Source of the DNA: Simplicispira sedimenti
GTDB lineage: Bacteria > Pseudomonadota > Gammaproteobacteria > Burkholderiales > Burkholderiaceae_C
DNA length: 64,000 nucleotides
Direction of reading: 5' to 3'
NCBI RefSeq assembly: GCF_022760965.1
Contig: NZ_JAKVIJ010000002.1
Coordinates: 248,001 to 312,000 of the forward strand
Below, piece after piece: positions 33,032 to 40,391 of the stretch (the first letter of the stretch is position 1; each line of letters begins with the position of its first letter). The notes under the pieces were generated by a model. That model made no database searches. It was not told where the DNA came from and saw only the letters and a list, made by a program, of their open reading frames with translations. The position numbers were made by a program, and so were the translations under genes.

Positions 33032-34840
33032 ATGCCTCCCCATTCCCACCGTTCCACGACCGCACAGGACAGTGCCCACGCCAAGCACCACGGCCCTCTG
33101 GATTGGCGCCGCGTCGTTGAGTGGCTCAGTGCCGATGGCGTGATTTCGCCCGATGAGGCGCAGCGCACCATTGCGCGCTGTTCGCAGGCAGAGAGCCGCC
33201 AGAACCCCCTGGTGCGCCTGGCCAACGTCGCCATGGAGCGCGCCAGCGACGGCAAGCCGCTGGACGTGGACATGCTCACCGAGTACCTGGCGCAGCGCAG
33301 CGGGCTGGAGTACCTGCGCATCGACCCGCTCAAGGTCGATGTGGGCAAGGTGGCCGACACCATGAGCGCCACCTACGCCGAGCGCCACAAGGTGCTGCCG
33401 GTGCAGGTGACGGCCAAGGAAGTCGTGGTGGCCACGGCCGAGCCCTTCATCACCGACTGGGTGGCCGAGGTCGAGCGCCAGGCCAAGCGCACGGTGCGCC
33501 GTGTCATTGCCAACCCGCAGGACATCCAGCGCTACACGGCCGAATTCTTTGCGCTGGCCAAATCCGTGCGCGCCGCGCAAAAGGCGGGCGGCACCACGGT
33601 GTCCAACAGCTTCGAGCAACTGGTCGAGCTGGGCAAGACGAACAAGCAGCTCGATGCCAACGACCAGGGCGTGATCCGCGTGGTGGACTGGCTCTGGCAG
33701 TACGCCTTTGACCAGCGCGCCAGCGACATCCACCTGGAGCCCCGGCGCGAGCAGGGCGTGATCCGTTTCCGCATCGACGGTGTGCTGCACCCGGTCTATC
33801 AGATGCCGCTGGGCGTGATGGCCGCCATGGTCGCGCGCGTCAAGCTGCTGGGGCGCATGGACGTGGTCGAGAAGCGCCGCCCACAGGACGGCCGTATCAA
33901 AACGCGCAACCAGCGCGGCGACGAGGTGGAAATGCGCCTTGCCACGCTGCCCACGGCCTTTGGCGAGAAGATGGTGATGCGTATCTTTGACCCCGACAAC
34001 GCCGTCAAGGGGCTGGATGCGCTGGGCTTTGGCACGCACGATGCGGGTCGCTGGGAATCGCTCATCAAGCGGCCCTACGGCATCATCCTGGTGACCGGCC
34101 CCACGGGTTCGGGCAAGACCACCACGCTGTATTCCACGCTCAAGCGCGTGGCCACCGAAGAGGTCAACGTCTGCACGGTGGAAGACCCGATCGAAATGAT
34201 CGAGCCCAGCTTCAACCAGACCCAGGTGCAGCCGCAGCTCGATTTCAGCTTTGCCGAGGGCGTACGCGCCCTCATGCGCCAGGACCCCGACGTCATCATG
34301 GTGGGCGAAATCCGCGACCTGGAAACCGCCGAAATGGCCGTGCAGGCCGCGCTGACCGGCCACCTGGTGTTCAGCACCCTGCACACCAACGATGCCCCCA
34401 GCGCCATCACCCGCCTGCTGGAGCTGGGCGTGCCGGCCTACCTTATCAGCGCCACGCTGCTGGGCGTTCTGGCCCAGCGCCTGGTACGCACGTTGTGCAA
34501 GGAGTGCAAGGAGCCCGACGACCAGCTCTCGCCCGAGGTGCTGGCCGAGGCGGTCAAACCCTGGAAGTTCAGCGGCACCTTCCAGCCCTACCGGCCGGTG
34601 GGCTGCATCGACTGCCGCATGACTGGCTTTCGCGGGCGCATGGGCTTGTACGAGTTGCTGACCGTGACCGAAGCGCTCAAGCAAGGTATCACCGCAGAGC
34701 CCTCCATCGATGGCTTGCGGCGCCAGGCCGTGCAGGATGGCATGCGACCGCTGCGCATGGCCGGTGCTCTGCGGGCGGCGCAGGGCATCACCACGCTGGA
34801 GGAGGTGATTGCCGCCACCCCCAGCCCCACTTCGTACTGA
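33032..34840 (+). CDS. GspE/PilB family secretion ATPase (orphan)
   Basis: AAA-type traffic ATPase of 602 residues. N-terminal MshEN-like domain (about residues 25-160), then the ATPase with Walker A GPTGSGKTTT near 356, Asp box TVEDPIEM, Walker B VIMVGEIRD, His box FSTLHTND, and a four-cysteine zinc motif (CKECK and CIDCR). MshEN domains of this kind can bind c-di-GMP, though here the key residues cannot be judged. No inner-membrane pilC/gspF, pilD or pseudopilin gene is nearby, so its machine is unknown. DUF3422 follows by 14 bp. Confidence 0.88.
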   Translation: MPPHSHRSTTAQDSAHAKHHGPLDWRRVVEWLSADGVISPDEAQRTIARCSQAESRQNPLVRLANVAMERASDGKPLDVDMLTEYLAQRSGLEYLRIDPLKVDVGKVADTMSATYAERHKVLPVQVTAKEVVVATAEPFITDWVAEVERQAKRTVRRVIANPQDIQRYTAEFFALAKSVRAAQKAGGTTVSNSFEQLVELGKTNKQLDANDQGVIRVVDWLWQYAFDQRASDIHLEPRREQGVIRFRIDGVLHPVYQMPLGVMAAMVARVKLLGRMDVVEKRRPQDGRIKTRNQRGDEVEMRLATLPTAFGEKMVMRIFDPDNAVKGLDALGFGTHDAGRWESLIKRPYGIILVTGPTGSGKTTTLYSTLKRVATEEVNVCTVEDPIEMIEPSFNQTQVQPQLDFSFAEGVRALMRQDPDVIMVGEIRDLETAEMAVQAALTGHLVFSTLHTNDAPSAITRLLELGVPAYLISATLLGVLAQRLVRTLCKECKEPDDQLSPEVLAEAVKPWKFSGTFQPYRPVGCIDCRMTGFRGRMGLYELLTVTEALKQGITAEPSIDGLRRQAVQDGMRPLRMAGALRAAQGITTLEEVIAATPSPTSY

Positions 34841-34854
34841 GGGGTGTTGCCGCG

Positions 34855-36162
34855 ATGAATGCCGCTGCTCCCTTTCTCACCTCCCTGCCGCCACAGCACC
34901 CGCAACGTGCGCTGCTGCACAACGAGATCCATGCCCGCCCGCCGGAGGCCATCGAGGCGCCGGTGGCCAGCACCCACATCGTGATGTGGACCGACGCCGC
35001 CGCGCGCGAGGTCAGCCGTGCCCACCTGGGCACCTTGCTGCGCAACCACCACCAGCCCCAGCCCGATGCGGACACCACGCACCTGCGCGTGGACCTGGGG
35101 CCGGTGCGCATTCGCTGGGAAATGCACACCGAATTCGTGACCTGGACCTTCACCGTCCCGCTGCGCACCGAAGGTTTTGGCGACAGCGAGCCGGTGGGCG
35201 CGGCCCACAGCGTGCCGCGCGACTGGCTGGCCCAGTTGCCGGGCCATTGCCTGTGCGGCCTGAACCTGTGGGTGCTGCCCACGCGCGAGTTCGGTTCGGG
35301 CTCGCTGGTGCGGCATGTGCTCAATGAGGACGCGCTGGTGGCCTCCACCGTGGCCGATGGGCATGGCGAGGTCTATACCGACTTTGCCATCCATCCCGAC
35401 GGCTACTCGCGCATGGTGCTGCTGGCGGGTGGCATGACGCCCCGGCGCCTGGGCCGCCTGGTGCAGCGCCTGCAGGAAATCGAAACCTACCGCATGGCCG
35501 CGCTGCTGGGCCTGCCCGCCGCGCGCGAGGCCGCCCAGGTGCTGGCGGGGGCCGAGCGCGAGCTGTCTGGGTTGGCCGATGCCATCCGCCTGGCCAACCG
35601 CGACGATGAGCCCGCGCTGCTGGACCGCCTCACGCGTTTGGCCGGGCAGGTCGAGAGCCAGTACGCCGCTACGCATTCGCGCTTTTCGGCGAGTACGGCC
35701 TATTTCGAGCTGGTGGATCGCCGCATCGCCGAGATTGCCGAATCGCGTCTGGCGGGTTTGCAGACCATCCGTGAGTTCATGGACCGGCGCCTGACCCCCG
35801 CACGGGGGACCTGCGACTGGGCCGCGCGGCGCCAGGAGGCGCTGTCGCGCCGCGTTTCGCGCATCAGCCAGTTGCTGCGCACGCGCGTGGAGATCGAGCA
35901 GCAGCAAAGCAGCCAGGCGTTGCTGGCCAGCATGAACCAGCGCCAGGACCTGCAGCTCAAGCTCCAGTCCACGGTGGAGGGGCTGTCCGTCGCCGCCATC
36001 ACCTACTACATCGTTGGTCTGGTGAGCTATCTGGCCAAGGGGGCGCAAAAACTGGGCTGGCCGTTGTCCCCCGAAAGCACGGCTGCCATTGCCATTCCGG
36101 TGGTGGCGTTCAGCGTGTGGTGGTCGCTGCGCCGCCTGCACCACCGCATGTTCAAACACTGA
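34855..36162 (+). CDS. DUF3422 family membrane protein
   Basis: 435-residue protein of unknown function. The family signature is the N-terminal HNEIHARPPE motif. The middle is soluble and helical with likely coiled coil (VSRISQLLRTRVEIEQQQ), and two membrane segments close the C-terminus (AAITYYIVGLVSYL and IAIPVVAFSVWWSL). The topology resembles a cytoplasmic sensor or metal-transport-like domain anchored by two helices. ATG 34855 is the first sensible start. Likely in one unit with the GspE-like gene. Confidence 0.82.
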   Translation: MNAAAPFLTSLPPQHPQRALLHNEIHARPPEAIEAPVASTHIVMWTDAAAREVSRAHLGTLLRNHHQPQPDADTTHLRVDLGPVRIRWEMHTEFVTWTFTVPLRTEGFGDSEPVGAAHSVPRDWLAQLPGHCLCGLNLWVLPTREFGSGSLVRHVLNEDALVASTVADGHGEVYTDFAIHPDGYSRMVLLAGGMTPRRLGRLVQRLQEIETYRMAALLGLPAAREAAQVLAGAERELSGLADAIRLANRDDEPALLDRLTRLAGQVESQYAATHSRFSASTAYFELVDRRIAEIAESRLAGLQTIREFMDRRLTPARGTCDWAARRQEALSRRVSRISQLLRTRVEIEQQQSSQALLASMNQRQDLQLKLQSTVEGLSVAAITYYIVGLVSYLAKGAQKLGWPLSPESTAAIAIPVVAFSVWWSLRRLHHRMFKH

Positions 36163-36173
36163 TATTTTTCACC

Positions 36174-36620
36174 ATGCCCCGCATCCAGTTTGCGCTGCCA
36201 GAACGCTTTGTCTTTGCTACCGAGCTGCAGATCTACATCAGCCACGTCAACCAGGGCGGGCATCTGGACAACGCCCAGTTGCTCACCCTGGTGTCCGAGG
36301 CGCGCGTGCGCTTCTTCCAGGCCCTGGGCTACCGCGAGGCCGGGGTCGAGGGCCTGTCCATCGTGGTGGGAGACATCGTTGCGCAGTACAAGTCCGAGGG
36401 GTTCCACGGCGAGGTCATGCGGGTGGAGATGTTGCCCTCGGACTTCAACAAGTACGGGTTTGACATCGTGTACCGCATGACCGAGAAATCCACCGGTCGC
36501 GAGGTGGCGCGCGGAAAGCTCGGGGTGGTTTTCGTGCACCCGCAAAACAAGACTGTGGCCCTGGTGCCGCCGCGCTTCATGGAGCGCATCGCTGCACTCC
36601 ATGCGGGCCTAGTGTCCTGA
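36174..36620 (+). CDS. Acyl-CoA thioesterase (hotdog fold), 3' end remodelled by MITE
   Basis: 4-hydroxybenzoyl-CoA-thioesterase-like hotdog protein, 148 residues. Motifs ISHVNQGGHLDNAQLLTLV and IVVGDIVAQYKSEGF fit the family; the substrate acyl-CoA is unknown. Start ATG 36174. The last three codons and the stop (Leu, Val, Ser, TGA) lie in or beside a 159-bp element with CTAG duplications. Joining the two CTAG copies would give Leu-Ala-Gly-Ala-stop, so the insertion changed only the extreme C-terminus. Confidence 0.87.
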   Translation: MPRIQFALPERFVFATELQIYISHVNQGGHLDNAQLLTLVSEARVRFFQALGYREAGVEGLSIVVGDIVAQYKSEGFHGEVMRVEMLPSDFNKYGFDIVYRMTEKSTGREVARGKLGVVFVHPQNKTVALVPPRFMERIAALHAGLVS

Positions 36621-36771
36621 GTTGGAAATTCGTTTCACAAAAAAGGCCGAGAATCGCCGCCATGCTGCGTTGCAAATCCGCGCGATAGCTACGGCTGTCG
36701 CTGTGGCTTGCGCCTTGCCTGGCAACGATTTCGACATTTTTATATCTTCAACGAATCTCCAGCTCAGGACA
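36613..36771 (+). mobile_element. MITE-like element, 20-bp terminal inverted repeats
   Basis: 159 bp with no open gene. Left end TGTCCTGAGTTGGAAATTCG; right end is its inverse with 18 of 20 bases matching. Both sides are flanked by CTAG (36609-36612 and 36772-36775), which fits a 4-bp YTAR-type target duplication as made by IS5-family transposases. No transposase is in the window, so it would be mobilised in trans. Confidence 0.75.
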
Positions 36772-36806
36772 CTAGCGGGGGCTTGAGCGCGCAGGGCGCC
36801 GATCCG

Positions 36807-37775
36807 CTATTTCCTGGCCTTGCGTCCGGCCGCACCACCGTCCTGACCGCCGCCCAGGCGTTGCGCCACGGTCACACCAGGGCCGCCGGTGTAGGGGTCG
36901 AGCCTGCGGCCCATGGCCTGTTCCAACTGGTCCAGGCGGGTCTGTGCGGGGGGGTGGGTGGAAAGGGCCAGGGTGAACATGGGGTTGTCGGGCGTGGCCG
37001 TGCGCAGGTTTTGCAGCACCGACACCAGGCCATAGGGATCGAACCCGGCGCGGGCTGCCAGGGCCACGCCTTCGCGGTCCGAATGGAACTCGTCGGTCTG
37101 GTCCAGGCCGCGGGCGTACAGGTTGCGCCCCAGGGCAAACAGTTGCGAGGCCACCAGGTTGCCCACGGCGTTGGTCTTGATCTGCGATGCCACCAATTGG
37201 GTCACCACGCCGGACTGGGCGGTCTTGCGCATGGCGTGCAGGTGGTGCTTGGCGGTCACATGGGTGATCTCATGTGCCAGGATGCCCGCCAGTTCGGCCT
37301 CGTCGGCGCAACTGTCGATCAGGCCCTTGGTCACGAACACGTAGCCGCCGGGCGCGGCAAAGGCGTTGTAGCCCTTGTCGTCCAGCACGACGAAGGTCCA
37401 GGGCAGGTGGGGGCGCGTGGACTGCAGGCTGATCCAGCGCCCCAGTTGGTTCACATAGTGTTGCAGGCGCATGTCGGGGTGCAGCGGCTTGCTGCCCAGC
37501 AGCACCGAGGCCAGCTGGCGGCCGATATCGATCTCGCGCGCCTCGTCGATGTTCTCGACCGAGCGCGACAGCAGGCTGATCAGGTCGTCGCCCTGGGGCT
37601 GGGCGCTCTGGCCCGTCACGGCGCCCAGCAGGCCGCCGCCCGACGAGCCACCACCCAGTGAGTTGAGCAGGTTCATCACCCCGCCCTGGGCCAGACCAAG
37701 AGCGGGAGCCAGTGACAGCGCAGCGTACAGGGCGGTGGTGCGCAGGCGACTTTGCAGGGAGGAGGGGGCAGTCAT
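36807..37775 (-). CDS. Periplasmic M48 family metalloprotease
   Basis: Zinc metallopeptidase of 322 residues. Signal peptide MTAPSSLQSRLRTTALYAAL through LGLAQ; zinc site HEITH near residues 168-172 with the third ligand region in DEFHSDREG. This BepA/YfgC-type group assists outer-membrane protein quality control. No TPR repeats are visible, unlike BepA, so it resembles LoiP/YcaL. Start at 37775 is supported by GAGGAG six bases upstream; 37796 is less likely. Follows the SH3-domain gene by 10 bp on the same strand. Confidence 0.9.
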   Translation of the reverse strand: MTAPSSLQSRLRTTALYAALSLAPALGLAQGGVMNLLNSLGGGSSGGGLLGAVTGQSAQPQGDDLISLLSRSVENIDEAREIDIGRQLASVLLGSKPLHPDMRLQHYVNQLGRWISLQSTRPHLPWTFVVLDDKGYNAFAAPGGYVFVTKGLIDSCADEAELAGILAHEITHVTAKHHLHAMRKTAQSGVVTQLVASQIKTNAVGNLVASQLFALGRNLYARGLDQTDEFHSDREGVALAARAGFDPYGLVSVLQNLRTATPDNPMFTLALSTHPPAQTRLDQLEQAMGRRLDPYTGGPGVTVAQRLGGGQDGGAAGRKARK

Positions 37776-37785
37776 GGGGGGCTCC

Positions 37786-38358
37786 TCAATTGGCATAGGT
37801 GGAGTCTGTGGAAGGAGCCGTATTGCCCGAAGCCGGGCGCGGCGGTTCAGGCAGCGCTTCCACGGAACGCGGCTTCAAGGGGGCGGTGCTGGCAAACTGG
37901 CGCGCCTGGTCGGCGCTCAGACGCATCTTCTCGGCCTGGGTCACAGCAGCAGGGTTGGGCTGGGCGTTGGCGATGTCCTCGGCGCTCAGGCCGCGGATGC
38001 CCACGGTAGCGGTCGCCGTGGTGGTGCTGCCCCCGCCGAACAGGCCGCCCACGCTGCGCAGACCGCTGGCGGTGCTGTTGCTGCTGGCTGTGGCCGGTTG
38101 TGAGCCCAGGTCGAACATGTGCACCCAGCCTTCTGTGCCCTGCGGGGTGCGTACCTTGACCCAGGAACCCTTGCGGTCTCCGGTGCGGGCCACGCTGCTG
38201 TCGGCCGCCAGGGCGCCCCGGCTGGCCGCCTGGTCTCCCGGCGCTTCGCGCAACTCGGTGGCGCGCTTGATGGTGGCCTCCTGGGCCTGGGCCGAGCCCC
38301 ACAGCAGCCCGAAAACCACGAACACCCGACTCAGGGCCTGCCAACTCGACGGTTTCAT
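37786..38358 (-). CDS. Secreted SH3-domain protein
   Basis: 190-residue exported protein with a signal peptide (WQALSRVFVVFGLLWGSAQA) and a bacterial SH3 domain at about 25-85 (ELREAPGD, WVKVRTPQGTEGWVHMFDL). The second half is Ser/Thr/Gly-rich then has a helix (TQAEKMRLSADQARQFA). Function unknown. Start ATG 38358 has GGAG seven bases before it. The stop lies 10 bp before the M48 protease start, so both belong to one operon and the SH3 protein may be a partner or substrate-binding factor of the protease. Confidence 0.8.
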   Translation of the reverse strand: MKPSSWQALSRVFVVFGLLWGSAQAQEATIKRATELREAPGDQAASRGALAADSSVARTGDRKGSWVKVRTPQGTEGWVHMFDLGSQPATASSNSTASGLRSVGGLFGGGSTTTATATVGIRGLSAEDIANAQPNPAAVTQAEKMRLSADQARQFASTAPLKPRSVEALPEPPRPASGNTAPSTDSTYAN

Positions 38359-38437
38359 TGGAATCTCCACTTATGATCGCTTGCGCCCTGCCAGCCAGGC
38401 TATCGGACGGGGCAAGCCATTGTGACGGGGGATTGTT

Positions 38438-39268
38438 ATGGATTTGGGCATTGCAGGCAAATGGGCCTTGGTGTGCGGCGCCAGCAAGGGGCTGGGGCGG
38501 GGTTGCGCCGAGGCCTTGGTGCGCGAAGGGGTGAACCTGGTCATCAATGCCCGCAATGCCGATGTGTTGCAGCAGGCTGCTATTGATTTAATAGCTATTG
38601 GCGATGATTCGGAGGGCGCTGGAGCCGTAAAACATCCTAAACCTCAGGTGCTGTGCGTGGCCGCAGACATCACCACGCCGCAAGGCCGCGAGGCCGTTTT
38701 CGCGGCACCCGGCGGGCCGGGCAAGGCCTTTGACATCGTGGTGACCAACGCCGCCGGGCCTGCGCCAGGGGATTTTCGCGACTGGGAGCGTGAGGCCTGG
38801 CTGCAGGCGCTGGACGCCAACATGCTGACGCCGATCGAGCTGATCCGTGCCACCGTGGACGGCATGGCCGAGCGCGGGTTTGGGCGCATCGTCAACATCA
38901 CCTCCAGCGCCGTCAAGGCGCCCATCGACATCCTGGGTCTGTCCAACGGAGCGCGCAGCGGGCTGACGGGCTTTGTGGCCGGTGTGGCGCGCAGCCCGCT
39001 GGCGGCGCGCGGGGTCACGATCAACAACCTCTTGCCGGGCAAGTTCGACACCGACCGCCTCGCCTCCACCTTTGCCGCTCAGGCCGCGCGCACCGGCCGC
39101 AGCCTGCAGGAGGTGCGGGCCGCGCACACCGCGGCCATTCCGGCGGGGCGCCTGGGCGCAGCGCGGGAATTTGGCGCGATCTGCGCCTTTTTGTGCAGCG
39201 TGCATGCGGGCTACATTACCGGCCAGAACTGGCTGGCCGATGGGGGCGCCTATCCGGGCGTCCATTGA
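38438..39268 (+). CDS. Atypical SDR family oxidoreductase, catalytic Tyr and Lys replaced
   Basis: Rossmann-fold short-chain dehydrogenase, 276 residues, cofactor motif GASKGLGRG near residue 14 and NAAG. Where YxxxK is expected after ITSSAVKAP the sequence is LSNGAR: Leu replaces Tyr and Arg replaces Lys. The serine of the SS motif remains. A known subgroup of divergent SDRs has this NGAR segment, so it may still bind a cofactor; dehydrogenase activity should not be assumed. A family-A repeat is translated inside it (about residues 48-68), adding a loop near the nucleotide-binding half. ATG 38438. Confidence 0.82.
   Translation: MDLGIAGKWALVCGASKGLGRGCAEALVREGVNLVINARNADVLQQAAIDLIAIGDDSEGAGAVKHPKPQVLCVAADITTPQGREAVFAAPGGPGKAFDIVVTNAAGPAPGDFRDWEREAWLQALDANMLTPIELIRATVDGMAERGFGRIVNITSSAVKAPIDILGLSNGARSGLTGFVAGVARSPLAARGVTINNLLPGKFDTDRLASTFAAQAARTGRSLQEVRAAHTAAIPAGRLGAAREFGAICAFLCSVHAGYITGQNWLADGGAYPGVH
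38579..38640 (+). repeat. Dispersed repeat family A, copy 4 (translated inside SDR gene)
   Basis: GCTATTGATTTAATAGCTATTGGCG... continuing GGGCGCTGGAGCC. Lies in frame in the SDR gene and encodes AIDLIAIGDDSEGAGA. The same frame is used by copy 7 in puuD. Confidence 0.75.
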
Positions 39269-39311
39269 CGGGGCCATGGTGCAGCACAAACGCCACAACG
39301 GGGGCCGGGGG

Positions 39312-40391
39312 ATGTCCATCCAACAGCAGATTTTCTCAGTGCGCAGGGCACCATGGGTGGCGCTGGCCCTGGCTTGGGGCCTGCAGTCGGTGGGGCTTGC
39401 AGCAGAGCCGCCGCAATACCAGTTCCGTGTGGTGGGCGGGCTGGCGGGGGTCAGCCAGTACACGCAGTGGGAAGAACCGTTCTGGAGCCGTGAGCTTCCG
39501 CGCATGAGCGGTGGGCGTTTCAAGGCCGACATCGTGCCCTTTGACCGGGCCGGTGTTCCGCGCGACGACATGCTGCGCTTGTTGCAACTGGGCGTGGTGC
39601 CGTTTGGCACGGTGTTGATGGGGTCCATGACGGCCAACTACCCCCAGTACACGGCGCCTGACCTTGCCGGTTTGAACCCGGACAGCGCCAGTCTCAAGCT
39701 CAGCGTGGCGGCATTCCGGCCGTTTCTGGAAAAGAGCCTGCGCGAACAGCATGGGGTGCAGCTGTTGGCGCTGTATGTCTATCCTGCGCAGGTCGTGTTT
39801 TGCAAGAAGCCGTTCGCGGCCCTGGCTGACTTGTCGGGCCGCCGCGTGCGTGTGTCCTCGGCCGCGCAGGCCGATTTTGTGGGCGCCTTGGGCGCCACAC
39901 CGGTGCACACCGCGTTCGCGCAGATTGTTTCCAGTGTGCAGGCGGGCAGCATCGACTGCGCCATCACCGGCACGCTGTCGGGCAACGGGCTGGGGCTGCA
40001 GGCGGTCACCTCGCACATGCATGCCATGCCCTTGAACTGGGGCGTGGCCCTGTTTGCTGCCAACCTCAGTGCCTGGGAGGCCCTGCCTGCGGACCTGCGC
40101 ACCCTGCTGCGCAAGGAGCTGCCCTTGCTGGAGGCCGCCATTTGGGAAGAGTCCGAACGCGACACGGCCCAGGGCATTGCCTGCAACACTGGGCAGAGCG
40201 CATGTACCAAGGGTGTCAAGGGCAACATGGTGCTGGTGCCCATCTCGGCGCAGGATGAGCGCAAGCGCCAGGACATTTTTGTGTCCACCGTACTGCCGCG
40301 CTGGCTGCAGCGCTGCGGACAGCGGTGTGCCGATATCTGGAACAAGACCATCGGGCCTGCCCGGGGATTGAGTGCTCCCGACCGACAATGA
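39312..40391 (+). CDS. DctP-like periplasmic TRAP substrate-binding protein
   Basis: TRAP-type solute-binding protein of 359 residues. Signal peptide region MSIQQQIFSVRRAPWVALAL to LAAEPPQ. Family segments include FWSRELPRMSGGRF, FDRAGVP, LSGRRVRVSSAAQADF with the ligand-binding Arg, and VQAGSIDCAITGT. No TRAP membrane subunits (dctQ, dctM) lie nearby. Instead the gene overlaps the GGDEF-EAL gene by ATGA, so it may deliver a ligand to that receptor. Start ATG 39312 (GGGG upstream) preferred; ATG 39276 possible. Ligand unknown. Confidence 0.83.
   Translation: MSIQQQIFSVRRAPWVALALAWGLQSVGLAAEPPQYQFRVVGGLAGVSQYTQWEEPFWSRELPRMSGGRFKADIVPFDRAGVPRDDMLRLLQLGVVPFGTVLMGSMTANYPQYTAPDLAGLNPDSASLKLSVAAFRPFLEKSLREQHGVQLLALYVYPAQVVFCKKPFAALADLSGRRVRVSSAAQADFVGALGATPVHTAFAQIVSSVQAGSIDCAITGTLSGNGLGLQAVTSHMHAMPLNWGVALFAANLSAWEALPADLRTLLRKELPLLEAAIWEESERDTAQGIACNTGQSACTKGVKGNMVLVPISAQDERKRQDIFVSTVLPRWLQRCGQRCADIWNKTIGPARGLSAPDRQ

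Noticed and set aside
32270..34684. 804-codon open frame antisense to the GspE-like gene
   Set aside because: Shadow of the strongly coding plus strand, whose ATPase motifs are clear.
36613..36771. rho-independent terminator after the thioesterase gene
   Set aside because: The inverted ends are 120 bp apart and flanked by CTAG duplications; better explained as a MITE.
38973..39311. Longer DctP-like protein starting at 38973
   Set aside because: Would overlap the SDR gene for about 300 bp out of frame and lose the signal peptide.
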